Shown in pieces: positions 42,996 through 54,709 of a stretch of DNA of 64,000 bases. Numbering within the stretch: position 1 is the stretch's first letter; the number at the start of each line of letters is the position of its first letter. Below the pieces are notes generated by a model that did no database searches, had not been told where the DNA came from, and worked only from the letters and a program-made list of their open reading frames with translations. The position numbers and the translations under genes are program-made. Source of the DNA: Begonia masoniana. Its lineage: Eukaryota; Streptophyta; Magnoliopsida; Cucurbitales; Begoniaceae. The stretch is from assembly GCA_022432975.1 (NCBI GenBank), contig CM039505.1, forward strand, positions 45,490,544 to 45,554,543, read 5' to 3'.

Positions 42996-45224
42996 TGTAA
43001 CGCCCGGGAATTTCGTTTTAGGGATTTCGAGCTATAAGTTTCGAATTTTAATATTTTAAGCATTTATAGAGTGATAATTCGTAGAATTAATAAATTAAGT
43101 CCAAATGGCGAATGGAAAGTTTCGTAGGAACCCTAGAATAAATAGGAATATTTGGAGGAATAAGGGAATTTTGGAGAAACCAAATCGATAGACGAATTGA
43201 CGATTTAAGTTAAGAATTTGACTAAGGGCATTTAAGTAATTTTTAAAGTCAAAATTTTATTAAAACATAAAGCCTCTTTCTCTTTCTCATTTTCTCCTTC
43301 ACGCACGAGCCCTCCCTTTCCTTCGCAATTATCCTCTCCTCCATCGCCAAACCTCCAACGTCGATCTACTCCTCCGTTCTTGGCATTTTTCCTTCAAGTT
43401 TCCTCAACAAATCAATCCTCTAGGTAAGTTCTACACTCTAGACAAGTTTATTTGTGGTTTTAGGGTTTATTTTGATTTAGGGTTTGTGAAGAAATTTAGG
43501 GATTTTGTTAGAAATCGATAGGGTTGTTTATTTATTACTCATTGATGATGTATTAGTGATTATTGAAGTTGTTGGAGTAGATTAATGGTGTTGGTTGACG
43601 TTAAATGATAAGTTTAGGTTGTTGGAGATATAGTTGGACACCATTAATGGAGTTTTGAAGTTAGTGAGCACCAAGTGCTCGAGGAAATGCCCGAATGAAA
43701 TGAATTAGAGTTTTTAGAAGAATTTGTCCTAGCTCGAGACATCGATTTGTTTAGATTTGATGTTTGAAAGTCGATATTAATGATGTGTTGTTAAATGCCC
43801 TAGGTAACCCAAGCTCAAAGGACGGTGCTCGGCATATCTAGGACGCCAGGTAAGTGAGTGTTAGGTTTCCGGCCCCTATGGCCCTACGTCATAACGATGT
43901 TGATAATGTTTGTTGTGATGAAGTTAGGTAGTTTTAGGATTGGTGGAAAGACGGGTAGCTTAAGTAGTGCCTTAGTGATTTGTTAGTGGTCGTTCGATAG
44001 GCGTTTCTACGTATGTCATTTCTCATGCATCATGTTTTATTAAAGTGCATACGAACTATTTATGAGCACGTTTTATGAAATATTGAATTAACGAACGATC
44101 ATGAATTCCGAATGATGCATGTTTCTCACGGGACAAGTTGTATGTTTCTCACGGGGCAAGTCATGTATTTCTCACGGGGCAAGTCATGTATTTCTCACGG
44201 GGCAAGTTATGATTCTCACGGGGCAAAGAAATGGTTTAACTAAATGAAACGAAACTATTTTACGAATGTCATGCATATATGTAATGTTATGTTTAGCACA
44301 CTCCTTACTAAGCATTAGGCTTAATGTATTTATCGTAGGTGACGAGATCGAAGGTGAGGAACCTCATTATGATGACGAAGCGTAGTCGGTCGATGGGCGG
44401 AGCTCGTGGCGGCGGAGCGTGTTTTGGCTAGGCTGGATGGACTCATGGTTAGATGATTTTTGAGAGTTTTGGTAATGTTTGGGATAATTATGGATTCGAT
44501 AGATTTATCGTAGATTTTGATACGTTTTAGGATGTTTGATGACTGAACAGATAATATATTGTATTTTGTAGTGTTTTTGATGTTTTTCAAACAGGAAGGA
44601 AAGTGTTACACTTTTAAACGGAACCACGCGGTTCGTTTTTTTATAAAATTTGATTATGCTTAACGTGAATTGTCGGTTTTGAGTATTCGAGTAAAATGTT
44701 ATGTTTGGAGGGTATTTTTTGGAGGTATGTAAAGATTTGGGTGAAGAAGTAGTGAGAAAGGAGAAGAGGTTGATGGAGTGTTATGTTTTGTTGTTGAGTG
44801 TTTTTGTGTTAGAATGTGAGTGCAGGGCGTAGGAGGAAGAAAGGAGAAAAGAAGAAAGAAGAAGGAATAAGGGAGCTGTGCTCTCTGGAGGAATTCCAGA
44901 GAGCATGCCGATTGCTCGCTCCTTGGTGGCGAGCAATCGCCTCTTGGGCGAATTTCAGGCGACGCTCTCTGGAGAAATCCAGAGAGCGTGGCGAAGTCGC
45001 CCCTTTTATGGGCGACTGATCGCCATGTTTATTTTTAAAAAAACAAAAGATTTTATTTTATTAATTAATAGTTTAAATGATTTAATTGTTTTTAAGTTTT
45101 AATGGTTTTAGTAATTGTTTCAAACGAACTCCGATTTCCATTTCGATTTAGATTTCGCCTTGAGTACAGTTAAAGTTAAAGGTGTAAAAAAAAAAAAACG
45201 ATAGTTCGGGTAAGGGTCGTGACA
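42996..45224 (+). repeat. Del-C 3' LTR (2229 bp)
   Basis: It starts TGTAACGCCCGG and ends GTCGTGACA. Splice-like signals: donor 43424, acceptor ending 43803, 46-nt block 43804-43849, donor 43850, acceptor ending 44338. A five-unit TTTCTCACGGGGCAAG array lies at 44124-44227 and TTACTAAGCATTAGGCTTA at 44305. The palindrome cluster at 44880-45030 lacks about 50 bp present in the 5' LTR. Confidence 0.93.
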
Positions 45225-45502
45225 GGATCACTTTTATCTTGAAAATGAGGGATGATCGTTTTGATGTTAGTTAGATTTCTATCATCACGGTTTGTTCTAG
45301 CATATCTATATCTTCTGTAATTGCCATCCTCGTAATCAGATTCCTCATAGTAATCCTCCATTGGTGATTTGCCCCTTTATGCACGGCTATTAGAAGGTGA
45401 CTTTATTCTTTCATACCTCATGTTTAAATTCTTAATTTGATCTTGTATAGCCTTCATGTATATCCCCGGATCAAAGTTAGCACGTATTTCTGCACTACTC
45501 AT
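45225..45502 (-). pseudogene. chromovirus gag N-terminal fragment (Chr-F element)
   Basis: A reverse frame starts at the ATG at 45502. It runs through an N-terminal helical segment and one in-frame stop (about 45379), then an acidic, Tyr-rich stretch and N-I-K-T-I-I-P-H-F-Q-like plus K-S-D-P, the start of a CRM/Galadriel-type gag core. Del-C insertion at 45224 removes the rest. It lies downstream of a primer site and LTR on the same strand. Confidence 0.7.
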
Positions 45503-46369
45503 AATTTCAAGAAATAAAAATAAAAATTATTAGTGAACAAAAAGAAGTAAATAAATGGAACTCACTCACTCCCTCACGTATTTACACTCGATTATATGTC
45601 ACTTCACTCGTGTTTTCCTCAAATAATGGCTTTTATATGATAGTCTCACCCTCTTGCATTTTACCTCTCAATTTTCTCTTTAAGCTCTTTATGTAAAAAC
45701 CTAATCAAGAGAAAAAAATTTAACAAGTAAAAACAAGCAAGATCAAACTTTTAAACTTAAAATTCTAATTTCCAAAATCGGTTAGAATCTAACAATTTAG
45801 AAAGGATATAGGACTTCAACAAATAAAACTTTTCAAGAAAAGAAATGTTTTCAAAAAAGAAAACTTTTTACGAAAGCAAACTTTTCACGAAAGAAAACTA
45901 TTTACGAAAGAAAACTTTTCAAGAAATGAAACTTTTATAAAATGAAAGTTTTCACGAAATGAAACTTTTCACGAAAGAAAAAAAAACTTTGATATCTCAT
46001 AGAATAATGAATTAATGCTCGAATATTGTGAGAGCAAATACGATTAATCAAAACCTTTGAAGTTTCCAAGAAAATAGAATCAATAACTTGGAATAATTGA
46101 GTCAATCAAAGAAACAGATTTGAATAACCACATCCAAAAGCAAATATTGATGTTTATAATGAAGAAGAAGATATTAATATTCGAGATATTGATACTCGAA
46201 ATATTGAGATCTTTTTTTTTTTAAGAAGAAAACTTGATAAGCAAAGAATCATTGATTCAACGATTTTTTTTGGAATTTCTGTTTTTTTTTTTTTGAATTG
46301 TTGGATTTTTTTCTTCAAATTTTAATTTTCAAAGGAAGAAACTCTAGGAGCCAAAGCTCTGATACCAAA
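45503..46369 (-). other. Chr-F leader and primer binding site
   Basis: The reverse of 46356-46367 is TGGTATCAGAGC, two bases from the LTR. The leader (45503-46355) is AT-rich and holds about seven short direct repeats of the type GAAACTTTTCACGAAA between 45830 and 45990. No gene is seen in it. Confidence 0.75.
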
Positions 46370-46995
46370 TGATGAGAATCACGGGTATATGAAACCCGAG
46401 ACCCTTCAACAACGGGAAATAGAAACTCAGGAACGTCTTTGAAATCAAGTATAAGGAACTTGACCCCAATCGAACTTTGCCGACGGAACCAAAGTTATCA
46501 AACAAGGAGCTTGACTCGTAACCAAACTTGTGGTTAGAACTAAAGCTATCAAGTTGATCTTTCAAGTTTTGACGTAAAGAAGATCTAGTTCTTCACAAAG
46601 AACCAAAGAGAAAATTCTCACAAAGAGTAACTCAAAATCGTGTATATTCTTTCTATAATGCTGTAAGGTTTATGCCTTTAAATAGGCTACAAAATATCCT
46701 AATGTAATAAGAAAGTAATTAAGAAACATCTAAAGATTAGGAAATATCTAAAGATTAAGAAACTTAACAAATTAATAAATAGAAACTTTGTCTACATAAT
46801 AAAAGGAAACTTGGACCAATTTGATTGAAGAATTTCGTGGCTCTCTTTCCTAAATTCGTGGTCCACCTTTCTTCAAGAATTAGGAAATAAGTGCTTGCCA
46901 AATTTGATAAAGAAAATGAAACTCTGCATGGATTTTGCATGTGCATGTTTTGTTGTTGTGTTTCCATCCCTCTTGTCCACATAAATCTTTATCTC
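46370..46995 (-). repeat. Chr-F 5' LTR, left part (reverse)
   Basis: On the reverse strand it ends ...GATTCTCATCA two bases before the primer site. It contains the CTATCAAG/GAGCTTGAC repeats shared with 56477-57707. It is interrupted at 46995 by the Del-D solo LTR and continues at 49995. Confidence 0.75.
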
Positions 46996-49994
46996 TGTAA
47001 CACCCGAAGATTTCCTACAACGTACGTAGCCCAAGTTTAGATGATGTATGGGAGATTAAATTAAATTGAGGGTGAAGCTATGTTTAGAAATGAAAGAGTG
47101 ATATGAGAAATGATATTAGAATTGGAATTTGAGAGAAAATGCGAATATGCAAGAGAAACAAAAGTTTGTTGGCAAAATAATTGATGAGTTGAAAAGTCAA
47201 ATACATAAACCAATCAAATGCTTGTAATTAAAAGTGAAAGGCAATAGAAAGGTGTGGTTTTCTTGTTGCTTCACGTTGGAAAACCATGGGTGAAAGGAAA
47301 AGAGAAAAGGAGATAGTTGAAAATGTGGAAAAGTCAAATTGTGGTAGGTTGAAAATTCAAAGTTTTACCAACCAATAAGAATGAAGTAAAAAACAAATTT
47401 AAGTGGTGATTTTAATGAAACAATCACGTTGGCTGCTAAAGAGAAAAAGGGAGGATTAAAGTGTAATTTCAAATGCAATTATGAAGGAAATAAAATAAAG
47501 AAAGAAAAAAAGAAGAAAAAGGTTGTAATAAATGTTAAGTTTTCCTTTTCTTCTTCATCTCCATTGGCCCTTTCTCCTCTCCTCCATAGCCGCCTCTTCT
47601 CCTCTTCTTTTCTTCAATTTCTCAAGGTGATTTCAAGGTAAAATGCATGGGTTTTGGTTTGTATATATAAAAGTGAAGTTTAGTGGTGATTTTGAGGTGT
47701 TTTAAGTGGATTTGGTGAGGGTTTAGAAAACCCTAATGGGGAGCTACGAAATTTTGTTTTCATTTGGTTGTTTTCCTGCTGAATTGGTTGGTTTAGTTGT
47801 TGAATGGATAGTTTAGTTTGTTTGAGTGGTTAGATTTATGATTGGGGAGTGTTACACAAAAATCAATTGTGAACACTAGGGTGGCCGATTCTGTTTTTGC
47901 AATTTTGGGTTGGCCAAGTGAGTTGTTTGGATAAATTAAGTGTTTCAATGGATAGTAGACGTGTAGAGGTTCGCGGATTGGGGTGGCGCGTCGAAATTCG
48001 TTGAAAAACGAGAGAGTTATGACCGTTTGAAGTTTGACGGTCAAAATTGGGTAAAAATCGGGTTTTGTGTTTTGTGAGTGAAAGGTGTTTTAAGTGTTGT
48101 TAAGTTTTAGTTAGAAAATTTCTTAGATTTTATTGGTGACTTATCAATTTAAGTTTTCGTTATTTTAGGTCGTCGAGATAGTGAAGTGATAAGACGAAGT
48201 GAGCAAGAGACAACCGAGCAGTCAGGTAAGTAGTGGTTGTTTGTGTTTTGCCTTCGGGCCTACACCATGGAACGATAGGGAATTGTTTGGTTGTTTTGTT
48301 TTGTTTTGTTTTTTTTGTTAAGCATTTGTGTGACATGCATCATTGGTTTCGAACTACGAAAAATACGAGTTTTCTTACATGGTTTGATGGTGAGCGTGAA
48401 ACGTAATCAGTTAAAGTAAATGGCAAAATTGCATCTTGATTAGAGTGACTTGTCGGGAACAAGTGCTGGAATGTAGCACCCTGAGGGGATCTCTGTGAGA
48501 GATGACCGGCTAAAACTGCATCTTGATTAGAGTGACTTGTCGGGAACAAGTGCTGGAGTGTAGCACCCCGAGGGGATCTCTATGAGAGATGACCGGCTAA
48601 ACCTGTATCTTGATTGGAGTTGCCTTGTCAGGAATCAGTGCTGGAGCGTAGCACCCCGAGGGGACCTCTACGAAGGATGATCGGCTAAACTACGTAATGG
48701 TGGTTCTGGAAATGGCCGTCCTGTACGATTACAGGATGTGAGCTAATGGCCGTCCTGTACAATTACGGGATGTGAGCTAATGGCCGTCCTATACGATTAT
48801 AAGATGTGAGCTTACTCGATCCACATGGCTTATGGAATGATTAAAGCAATGAATGGCAAATGAGCACAACTGAGTGTTTGAAACCGCATGTGATAGGATT
48901 GGTTGCATTGTTTTCATAGCATTCGTTATTCCCTACTTACTAAGCATTAGGCTTATGTTTGTGTTCTATGGTGTAAGTGACGAGTTCTTTATAGGTGAGG
49001 TAGATGAGACAGCCGAGGACTAGGCCACAGTCGGAGGAGTACAGGGTGCGCCGGTGCAGGCTATTGTCGGGGCGTCTGGACCACTGTCTTCCTCGGGTAG
49101 TGTGGGAGGTGAATGTTTTGGTGTCAATGGTTTTGTTTGTAAATGTTTTGTACATGTTGGTTTTGAGAAAAAGTGGAAGTTTTAGTACGTCGTATTTATA
49201 AATATTTTCGTAACTATTTTGGAGATTTAGAAGTTGGTTGTATTGTGGATATTGGGTGTATGTATTTGGGATTTTAAACTGGTTGGATTTCTGATTTTAA
49301 TTGCAGGTTTTGGTTAATCGAATTTTAGGCGTTACGCCGTCCGTTTTGATTTTAAACTAAATAACGTCGGGTTTACGTTCGCTATTTTTTTTATTTATCC
49401 GTTTTAAGTCTGTTTTCCAAAATTTTTACGGGACTTGAAGATTGGGGTGCCAGGAGTGTATGGTTAAAATTTTAGGATTTTTGGAAGTGTTTTGCTTGTA
49501 GAAAAATGAAGAAAAGTCGAAAAAGTCGGAAAAATTGAAATTTGGGCATTTTTGGGCTGAAAAACAGAGCGTGTGGCGATCGATCGCCACTGGGCGCCGA
49601 TCGATCGCCCAAGGGCGCCGATCGATCGCCCACGGGCGTGTTTTTGGGCTGAAAAACAGAGGATGTGGCGATCGGTCGCCGCTGGGCGCCGATCGATCGC
49701 CCACGGGGCGCGCGGGGCGCGCTGAGGGCGCGCGCGCCGCGGCGCCCAGCAGCGCCCCAACATGTTTTCTTTTAAATTTTTATTTTTTTTTCCTATTTCT
49801 AAATTGTTTTGACCTGACATTTTTTAACGTATTTTAAACGTATTTTTGGCACGTTTTCCAACAACTTTCGAGGGTTCGAAAAACCCAAAAAACTGAGTAG
49901 AAAAATTTACAAAAATCAATTTAAACATCGTTTTAAAAACAGGATTGATTATCCAAGTAGCGCACCGAGCCGGGGCGGGTTCGGGGGCGTTACA
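46996..49994 (+). mobile_element. Del-D solo LTR (2999 bp) in Chr-F LTR
   Basis: It starts TGTAACACCCG and ends GGGGGCGTTACA, flanked by ATCTC and ATTTC (4 of 5). The Chr-F LTR reads across when it is removed. Splice-like signals: donor near 47637, acceptor ending 48168, 57-nt block 48169-48225, donor 48226, acceptor ending 48977. A GGGCCTACACC box, three 87-bp units (48430-48690), three 34-bp hairpin units (48711-48812) and TTACTAAGCATTAGGCTTA (48936) lie between. A GC-rich palindrome cluster with GGCGATCGATCGCC lies at 49565-49760. No protein-coding gene is seen. Confidence 0.85.
48430..48812 (+). repeat. Del-D hairpin arrays: three 87-bp units and three 34-bp units
   Basis: 87-bp units contain ACTTGT...ACAAGT, GTGCT...AGCAC and ATCTCT...AGAGAT stems. 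34-bp units contain CCTGTA...TACAGG. In the third unit one pair changes from G-C to A-T on both sides. Confidence 0.85.
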
Positions 49995-50244
49995 ATTTCT
50001 CTCCAATCTGCGTGAATCTTTATCTCTTTCAAACTCAGGCGAATCTTTATATATCTCTCTCCAATCTTTATAAATCTTCGTGAATCTCTCTCCAAACATC
50101 TTTTTGGATTCTACTTGTAGTTTTTTAATCAAAAACTCTTTTTGTACACTTTCAAATGCATCATCTTCTTTCAATGAATCTTTATCTATGTTTGGAAAAT
50201 CTTTTATTGAAACTTTGATTTCTGGCCCCTCTTGGTTCATATCC
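49995..50244 (-). repeat. Chr-F 5' LTR, right part, with open coding-like segment
   Basis: It continues the Chr-F LTR after the Del-D insertion and ends at GGTTCATATCC (reverse GGATATGAACC, a degenerate TGAT start). A reverse frame from the ATG at 50240 stays open through the LTR and into Del-D sequence. Its first about 50 codons align with an equally open stretch at 32949-32810, sharing I-K-like, F-P, S-L-K, K-K-L-Q and K-K-M-F-G positions. The function is unknown; it could be chance or a captured exon. Confidence 0.55.
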
Positions 50245-50253
50245 GATACCAAA

Positions 50254-51153
50254 TGATGCGGAATCAACCTTGAAATCCGAGTTTAAACACACAAATATAT
50301 ACTCGGTGCTCGGTGCAACCGAGAATACCCAAAATCAATGTGCAGAAAAGTAAGCTAATGAGTAGCAATTTAAACGAAACTTGACGTGAATATTATTTTA
50401 TAAATGATGATCCAAGATTCATGAGAATAATAAGAGAATATTCCATAGAAAAGTAAATGTGAGAACACAACCAGTGGCTGATCCAAAGAGCAACAATGGA
50501 ACTCTCGGTTTATGTTTCTTTCCAAGGAAAGGAATAACAGCATTGGGGAAGATTTTAACCACCTTCTTCTTAGTTACTTCTATTCATTAGAAAGAAGAGA
50601 AGAATGGGATAAGAACCTACCAAGCAATCTTAAACTTGGAGGCAATAGAGGCACACTCTACTCGGTTGCTATGCAAATCCGAGGCTCTCACCCTGAGGCG
50701 ACAAACCCTTTTGGTTTGGGAGAGAAACTATCCAATTTTTATTTCACCAAAAATTTATTACAAAGTCCAATTACTATGCTTAAATATGTCCTAAGGTGGC
50801 AAGGGAAATAATCATGTTTGGAGCGTCCAAATCCAAGAGGAAAGATCTTGTCCGTTGCGTGCGCAACTCTCTTCCATCCAACCGATGAGATGTCCTCCTT
50901 GTATGGAAAGTGTGGCCTTTGAATGGTAGATGGTCTTCAGCCTTTTGAGGTGGGAATGAGCTGGTGGATTTGAATTTGCTAAAGGAAAATTTAAATTGGG
51001 AGGGACATTTTAGAAGAAAGCTTCGGTCTTGCTCCATGTATTCATCTGCGGCTCAAATGCTTGCTCGGTTCATCCTTGAGTGATGGACTAGCTTCCGTGC
51101 TCCAATTGTGACTTCATGAGTTACAAACCCAAGCCACCAAGGTAGTCCTAACA
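50254..51153 (-). repeat. Chr-G 3' LTR (900 bp, reverse)
   Basis: The reverse strand starts TGTTAGGACTACC and ends TTCCGCATCA. It shares landmarks with the forward Chr-G LTRs (54021-54697, 58876-59756): the TGTTAGGA start, GGTGGCTTGG and a TATTTAAGCATAGTAATTGG promoter-like block. It follows the pol C-terminus of the same family. Confidence 0.65.
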
Positions 51154-51259
51154 TACATCTATTCCTAAATGACTGATGCATGCAATAGTATAAAGGCCAA
51201 ATGTTTGCCCAAAATTACAATAAAAGTCAAAGTTTGCCAACAAAATACAAAGTACGTGG

Positions 51260-51487
51260 TTATATGGTTTTGCTTCCAGGAAGACAAATTGCCTCTCGAA
51301 TTTGAGTAGCTTCTATCTGTGACTCACAAGCAATAACATGCAAGGGTTGATCCATGTCTAGTGAGCTAGGCTTCCACTCCAAATCATCGAAAAAGTCTTC
51401 ACCTGCAAAAGAAAAGAACTTGTCAGCAAAAAGATTAACCAAAGCTCGAGACTTAGTTTGTAATCGAGTAATGGGCCTTGGAGGCAT
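51260..51487 (-). pseudogene. Chr-G pol C-terminal fragment
   Basis: 75 reverse codons begin with P-R-P-I-T-R-like sequence followed by a lysine-rich stretch, then F-F-D-D-L-E-W. Two forward copies (53700-53900, 58561-58678) align with it. This is the tail of a CRM/Galadriel-type polyprotein just before its 3' LTR. Nothing upstream is kept: a MITE and a copia-type LTR follow. Confidence 0.65.
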
Positions 51488-51510
51488 ATCAGAATGAGAC
51501 TTGGTTCTCC

Positions 51511-51774
51511 TATGTAATTTTTCGTTGTAAGAAAATGTTGATTAATTCTTCATATGATATTTCTCATTTTGATATTTATTGTGTACATATTTATTATTGA
51601 GAAATTTACTTAAGTATTGGATCTGAAATAAATATAAGTTTTATTCATTAATTTTATGGACAATAAAGAAGAAACATAATACATCACAATATATGAAAGA
51701 CAATTTTTGATTATATTAAGAGAAATTATCGTTATGATTCATGAATTGTGTTTTCTTACAACAAAAATTATGTA
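51511..51774. mobile_element. MITE with terminal inverted repeats
   Basis: The 252-bp body (51517-51768) has termini ATTTTTCGTTGTAAGAAAA and, inverted, ATTTTTGTTGTAAGAAAA, with weaker pairing inward. TATGTA flanks both sides (51511-51516, 51769-51774) as a target duplication. AT-rich, non-coding. The superfamily is not clear. Confidence 0.75.
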
Positions 51775-51796
51775 TAACTCAGACTAAGTGGGAAAA

Positions 51797-52400
51797 TGTT
51801 GGTTGTGGTCTGGTTTTTATGTGGGTTTATTTTTCCTCATATTTTGGTTTGGTTTTTGGATAGTTTCTGTCAAGGAAACAGTCCACTCACGCCTCTCCCT
51901 CTCATGCCCTATTCTTCTATAAAACTTCTTGATGGAAGAAGTTTTAGAGTGTGAAGAATTTAATACGGTAAAAGTTCCCTAGACCTAATATCTCATTAAG
52001 AACAAATGCTTCATCGTTAAGAGTTTGTTGAGGGTTTAGAAGAGACTAAACCAGAGAGAAAGCAACCGTCCATGTTTCCAGACATCAATGGAGAGAGATA
52101 AATTTGATTTTATTCTGCATTAGTTTAGATGTTTTAATTTTAGTTGACAAAGTATGTTTAGATCGTTTAAGAATTCTAACAGTAATGTCATTATTTTTCG
52201 TGGTTAAAGTGAAAGTTATGATGGCTATTGAGAATTTTCACGTTAAGCATGATATTAATTATTTATTTTTGTAACATATATATGATATTCCTACTTGGTC
52301 TGTTAATTACATAATGTAATTGTGTTCCTAAATATATTAATTGTCTAATCTTTTGTATAAGTGCTACTAGAATGCCATATTTTGCCTTTGTATATACAAG
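51797..52400 (+). repeat. copia-type LTR-like segment
   Basis: It starts TGTTGGTTGTGG and has TCTATAAAAC at 51916. The stretch 51985-52055, inverted, is the single-copy relative of the 67-bp array unit at 27238-29664. The region to about 52250 is related, inverted, to 26964-27237. The right boundary is unclear. Confidence 0.5.
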
Positions 52401-53043
52401 AGTTTTTCAGTAGACATAATATCTATGTAAAAAATGGAAGTGGATATAAGAAGAGTATAGCGATGCTTATGGAAAAGTAAGAAGAAAAAAAGATTCAGGG
52501 TAATTATCAAATTTACCCTCAAAGTATGAAGTAATTAATAAACTAGATATTAAAGTATTTTAGTTAATAAAGTCACCCTTAAAGTATATTTTTTTAAACA
52601 AATTAACCTCTGACGGGCAACCCGTCTCGAAGAACGGGCACTCATTCTAGAGGAGATGTGAGAATAGACGCCCGTTCTCGAAAAGTGGGCATCAGGTCCA
52701 GACAACATATAAAAAAAATATCAGATTATCTTGAAATTTTTACCACACAACAAACATATTATTCAAACACAATCTACAAATTTTAGGGATTTTTCAAAAC
52801 TTCTACAATTTATTATAATTTTGTTAGTAAAAATTGCATAAAAAATTATAATAAATGGTGAAAAATGTTGAAAAATGTTGAAAAATGTTGAAAAATCACA
52901 AAACTTTGTAAACTATGTTTTCATGATATGTCGGTTGTATGGTAAAAATTTTAGGTTAATTCAATATTGTTTGCTATGTTTTCTAGGAAAGCCAATCATG
53001 TGCACATTCGCTTTCAAATGAATGAGCCTCTGATTTAGAAGAG
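52401..53043. other. no gene recognised
   Basis: AT-rich sequence with a GC-richer inverted motif (CCCGTTCT/AGAACGGGC, about 52635-52690) and a short run of GAAAAATGTT repeats (52860-52895). Confidence 0.4.
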
Positions 53044-53690
53044 TGATGGGCTACTGGTCTGGAAATGGGTAGAGAAACATGCAAGCGGAAGACTTAAAAT
53101 GCAACAACAGATCGGTGCTCGAAGACACCCAAAAACAGACACAAAAACAGAGGTGAATAGAGTGAAAATGCCGAAAAAAGAAACACGCAAATAGAAGAGG
53201 TGGGTGTGCAAGCAAACCGGCTTCTTCACCACAGAGAATGCCAATAAGGTGATGGAAAAAGAAATGGAGGTGAATGGCCCTTAGCTGTACAAAGAGCTAT
53301 GATTGAAGCTCTCAGCAGACACTCTTTCTGGAAGGAAGTGGGAGCGTTCGGGAACAAAGGTTTCGCCGCCCTCCGGCAACTGAGTATTCCTCCGAGCAAC
53401 CTTGAGCTCGAGTAAGACTTGGGCGAAGCCATCAGGTGCTGGGCGCCGGCTAGGCCGAGAGATAAGCTCTCTCTCACAGAGAAACTCCGATAGAACGAAA
53501 AAACAACCTTCTGGTTTCCAAAAATTCATAACAATGGCTATTCTGATTACAAGGGTGGAGGGAAGCTTAAATACAGAGGAGAAACAATGAAGAAAGGAGG
53601 AGAAGCGCTTATGCAGAAGTGACATCACAACCACTAGAAAAAGAGCCGTTGGCAGCAAAGCAGAATGCTGCTCGGGTGGTTTGGTTTGCT
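53044..53690 (-). repeat. possible LTR fragment, reverse
   Basis: The reverse strand ends ...AGTAGCCCATCA, has a TATTTAAGC promoter-like box (about 53568) and is followed by a weak primer-like CTCTGAT stretch. Open reverse frames overlap in it but show no known domain. Confidence 0.3.
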
Positions 53691-53699
53691 AAATGCACT

Positions 53700-53900
53700 C
53701 TAGGTTGGTTCACTTCTGTTGTGCCCCGTAAGCCCATTACACGATCTCAGACTCGAGTCCACAATTTAACTAACACACTTGTCTCTTTTGCAGGTCATGG
53801 TTTGTGTGACGACTTGGAGGCCACCATGGACGACTTGAAGTGGGAGATTAAAGCTAGAGACGTTGACCAACTAAAGCATCTCATCATGTGGAAAGACTAA
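53700..53900 (+). pseudogene. Chr-G pol C-terminal fragment upstream of first LTR
   Basis: It contains P-R-K-P-I-T-R-S-Q-T and a downstream D-D-L-E segment, aligned with 51260-51487 and 58561-58678. It ends at a TAA (53898) about 120 bp before an LTR of the same family. It therefore belongs to a further Chr-G copy whose body is lost. Confidence 0.65.
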
Positions 53901-54020
53901 AGAGGCACTTAAATGCTCACATGGGAATTTGTCTTACTGAGCTTTGATATTTGTAGCTTTTTTGAAATTTCAAACTTATTGGCAAACATTGGCCTTCTTG
54001 TTTAAACTTTATTAGATGAA

Positions 54021-54709
54021 TGTTAGGATTAGTTGGTGGCTTGGTTTATGCTTTGGCCCATTGAAGTGAAGACAAGGCTCAATCCCAAATGAAGGTCCAT
54101 CATCCCCCTCCAAGCCCAAGTCCAAGCCCAAGCCCAAGCCCACCATTAGGTCTATATATATTCATGGCATTGGTGTTTGTAACTTTTTTGGCTGATTTTT
54201 ATGAGTACCCACGGATTTCTCTCTCAATAGAAGAAGCTTGGAGCAAGGAGCTTCCAAGGTAAGCTCGGTTGGCAACAACCGAAGGGTTGCGCCCCCGAAA
54301 CCGATCTTCAAGCTTAGTAGCTTATAAGAACAGATTTATCATCTTCTTCTCCATTCTTTTGAGAGTGGAAAGTAGCAAGAAGTGGCTGTAACTGATTCCT
54401 TGAATCGAATTCTCTTCCTTGGAAGAAAACTCTTGCCAAAAGCTCCATTGAAGCACTCATTGGCCAATTCTCAGAAACAGTCCATAAATCTTTCATCTCA
54501 ATGAATCTAGACCACGTTTTTCACCAGCACACATCTCACTCACTTCACAAGACTCACCTAAAATTTCGTTAAATTCCGAGCACGTTTGATATTTCGTTTG
54601 CATTATTTCTTCTCAGATTTGTCAGTTTTGTGTCACCCGGGAACTAACGGTTTTCTTCGAGTTTTTGAGTCCTATTTGCAGGTCGGAGCTCAATATCTGG
54701 TATCAGAGC
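54021..54709 (+). repeat. Chr-G LTR 1 and primer binding site
   Basis: It starts TGTTAGGATTAG and contains TATATATATTCATGG (promoter-like, about 54153) and a CAAGCC 6-bp repeat run (54105-54142). The primer site TGGTATCAGAGC is perfect at 54698-54709. It is about 75 percent similar by eye to LTR 2 (58876-59756). Confidence 0.75.

Larger units (their letters stand above)
34564..45224 (+). mobile_element. Del-C Ty3/gypsy (Tekay/Del-type) element
   Basis: Partial 5' LTR, primer site, decayed gag-pol, polypurine tract and complete 3' LTR are present, with an inverted Del-A solo LTR inserted in integrase (39688-41805). The right end is GTCGTGACA at 45224, inserted into a reverse-strand chromovirus gag. 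The left boundary is lost in the gap. Confidence 0.9.

Noticed and set aside
49535..49837. Forward 100-codon reading frame in GC-rich DNA
   Set aside because: It lies in the palindrome cluster of a solo LTR, overlaps reverse frames of similar length and shows no domain.
45503..50244. Endogenous pararetrovirus
   Set aside because: The tRNA-Met primer site and small reading frames could suggest one, but LTR ends and a gypsy gag fragment explain the region, and no viral domains are seen.
53281..53658. 125-codon reverse reading frame
   Set aside because: No recognisable domain, overlapping open frames, and promoter-like LTR features in the same stretch.
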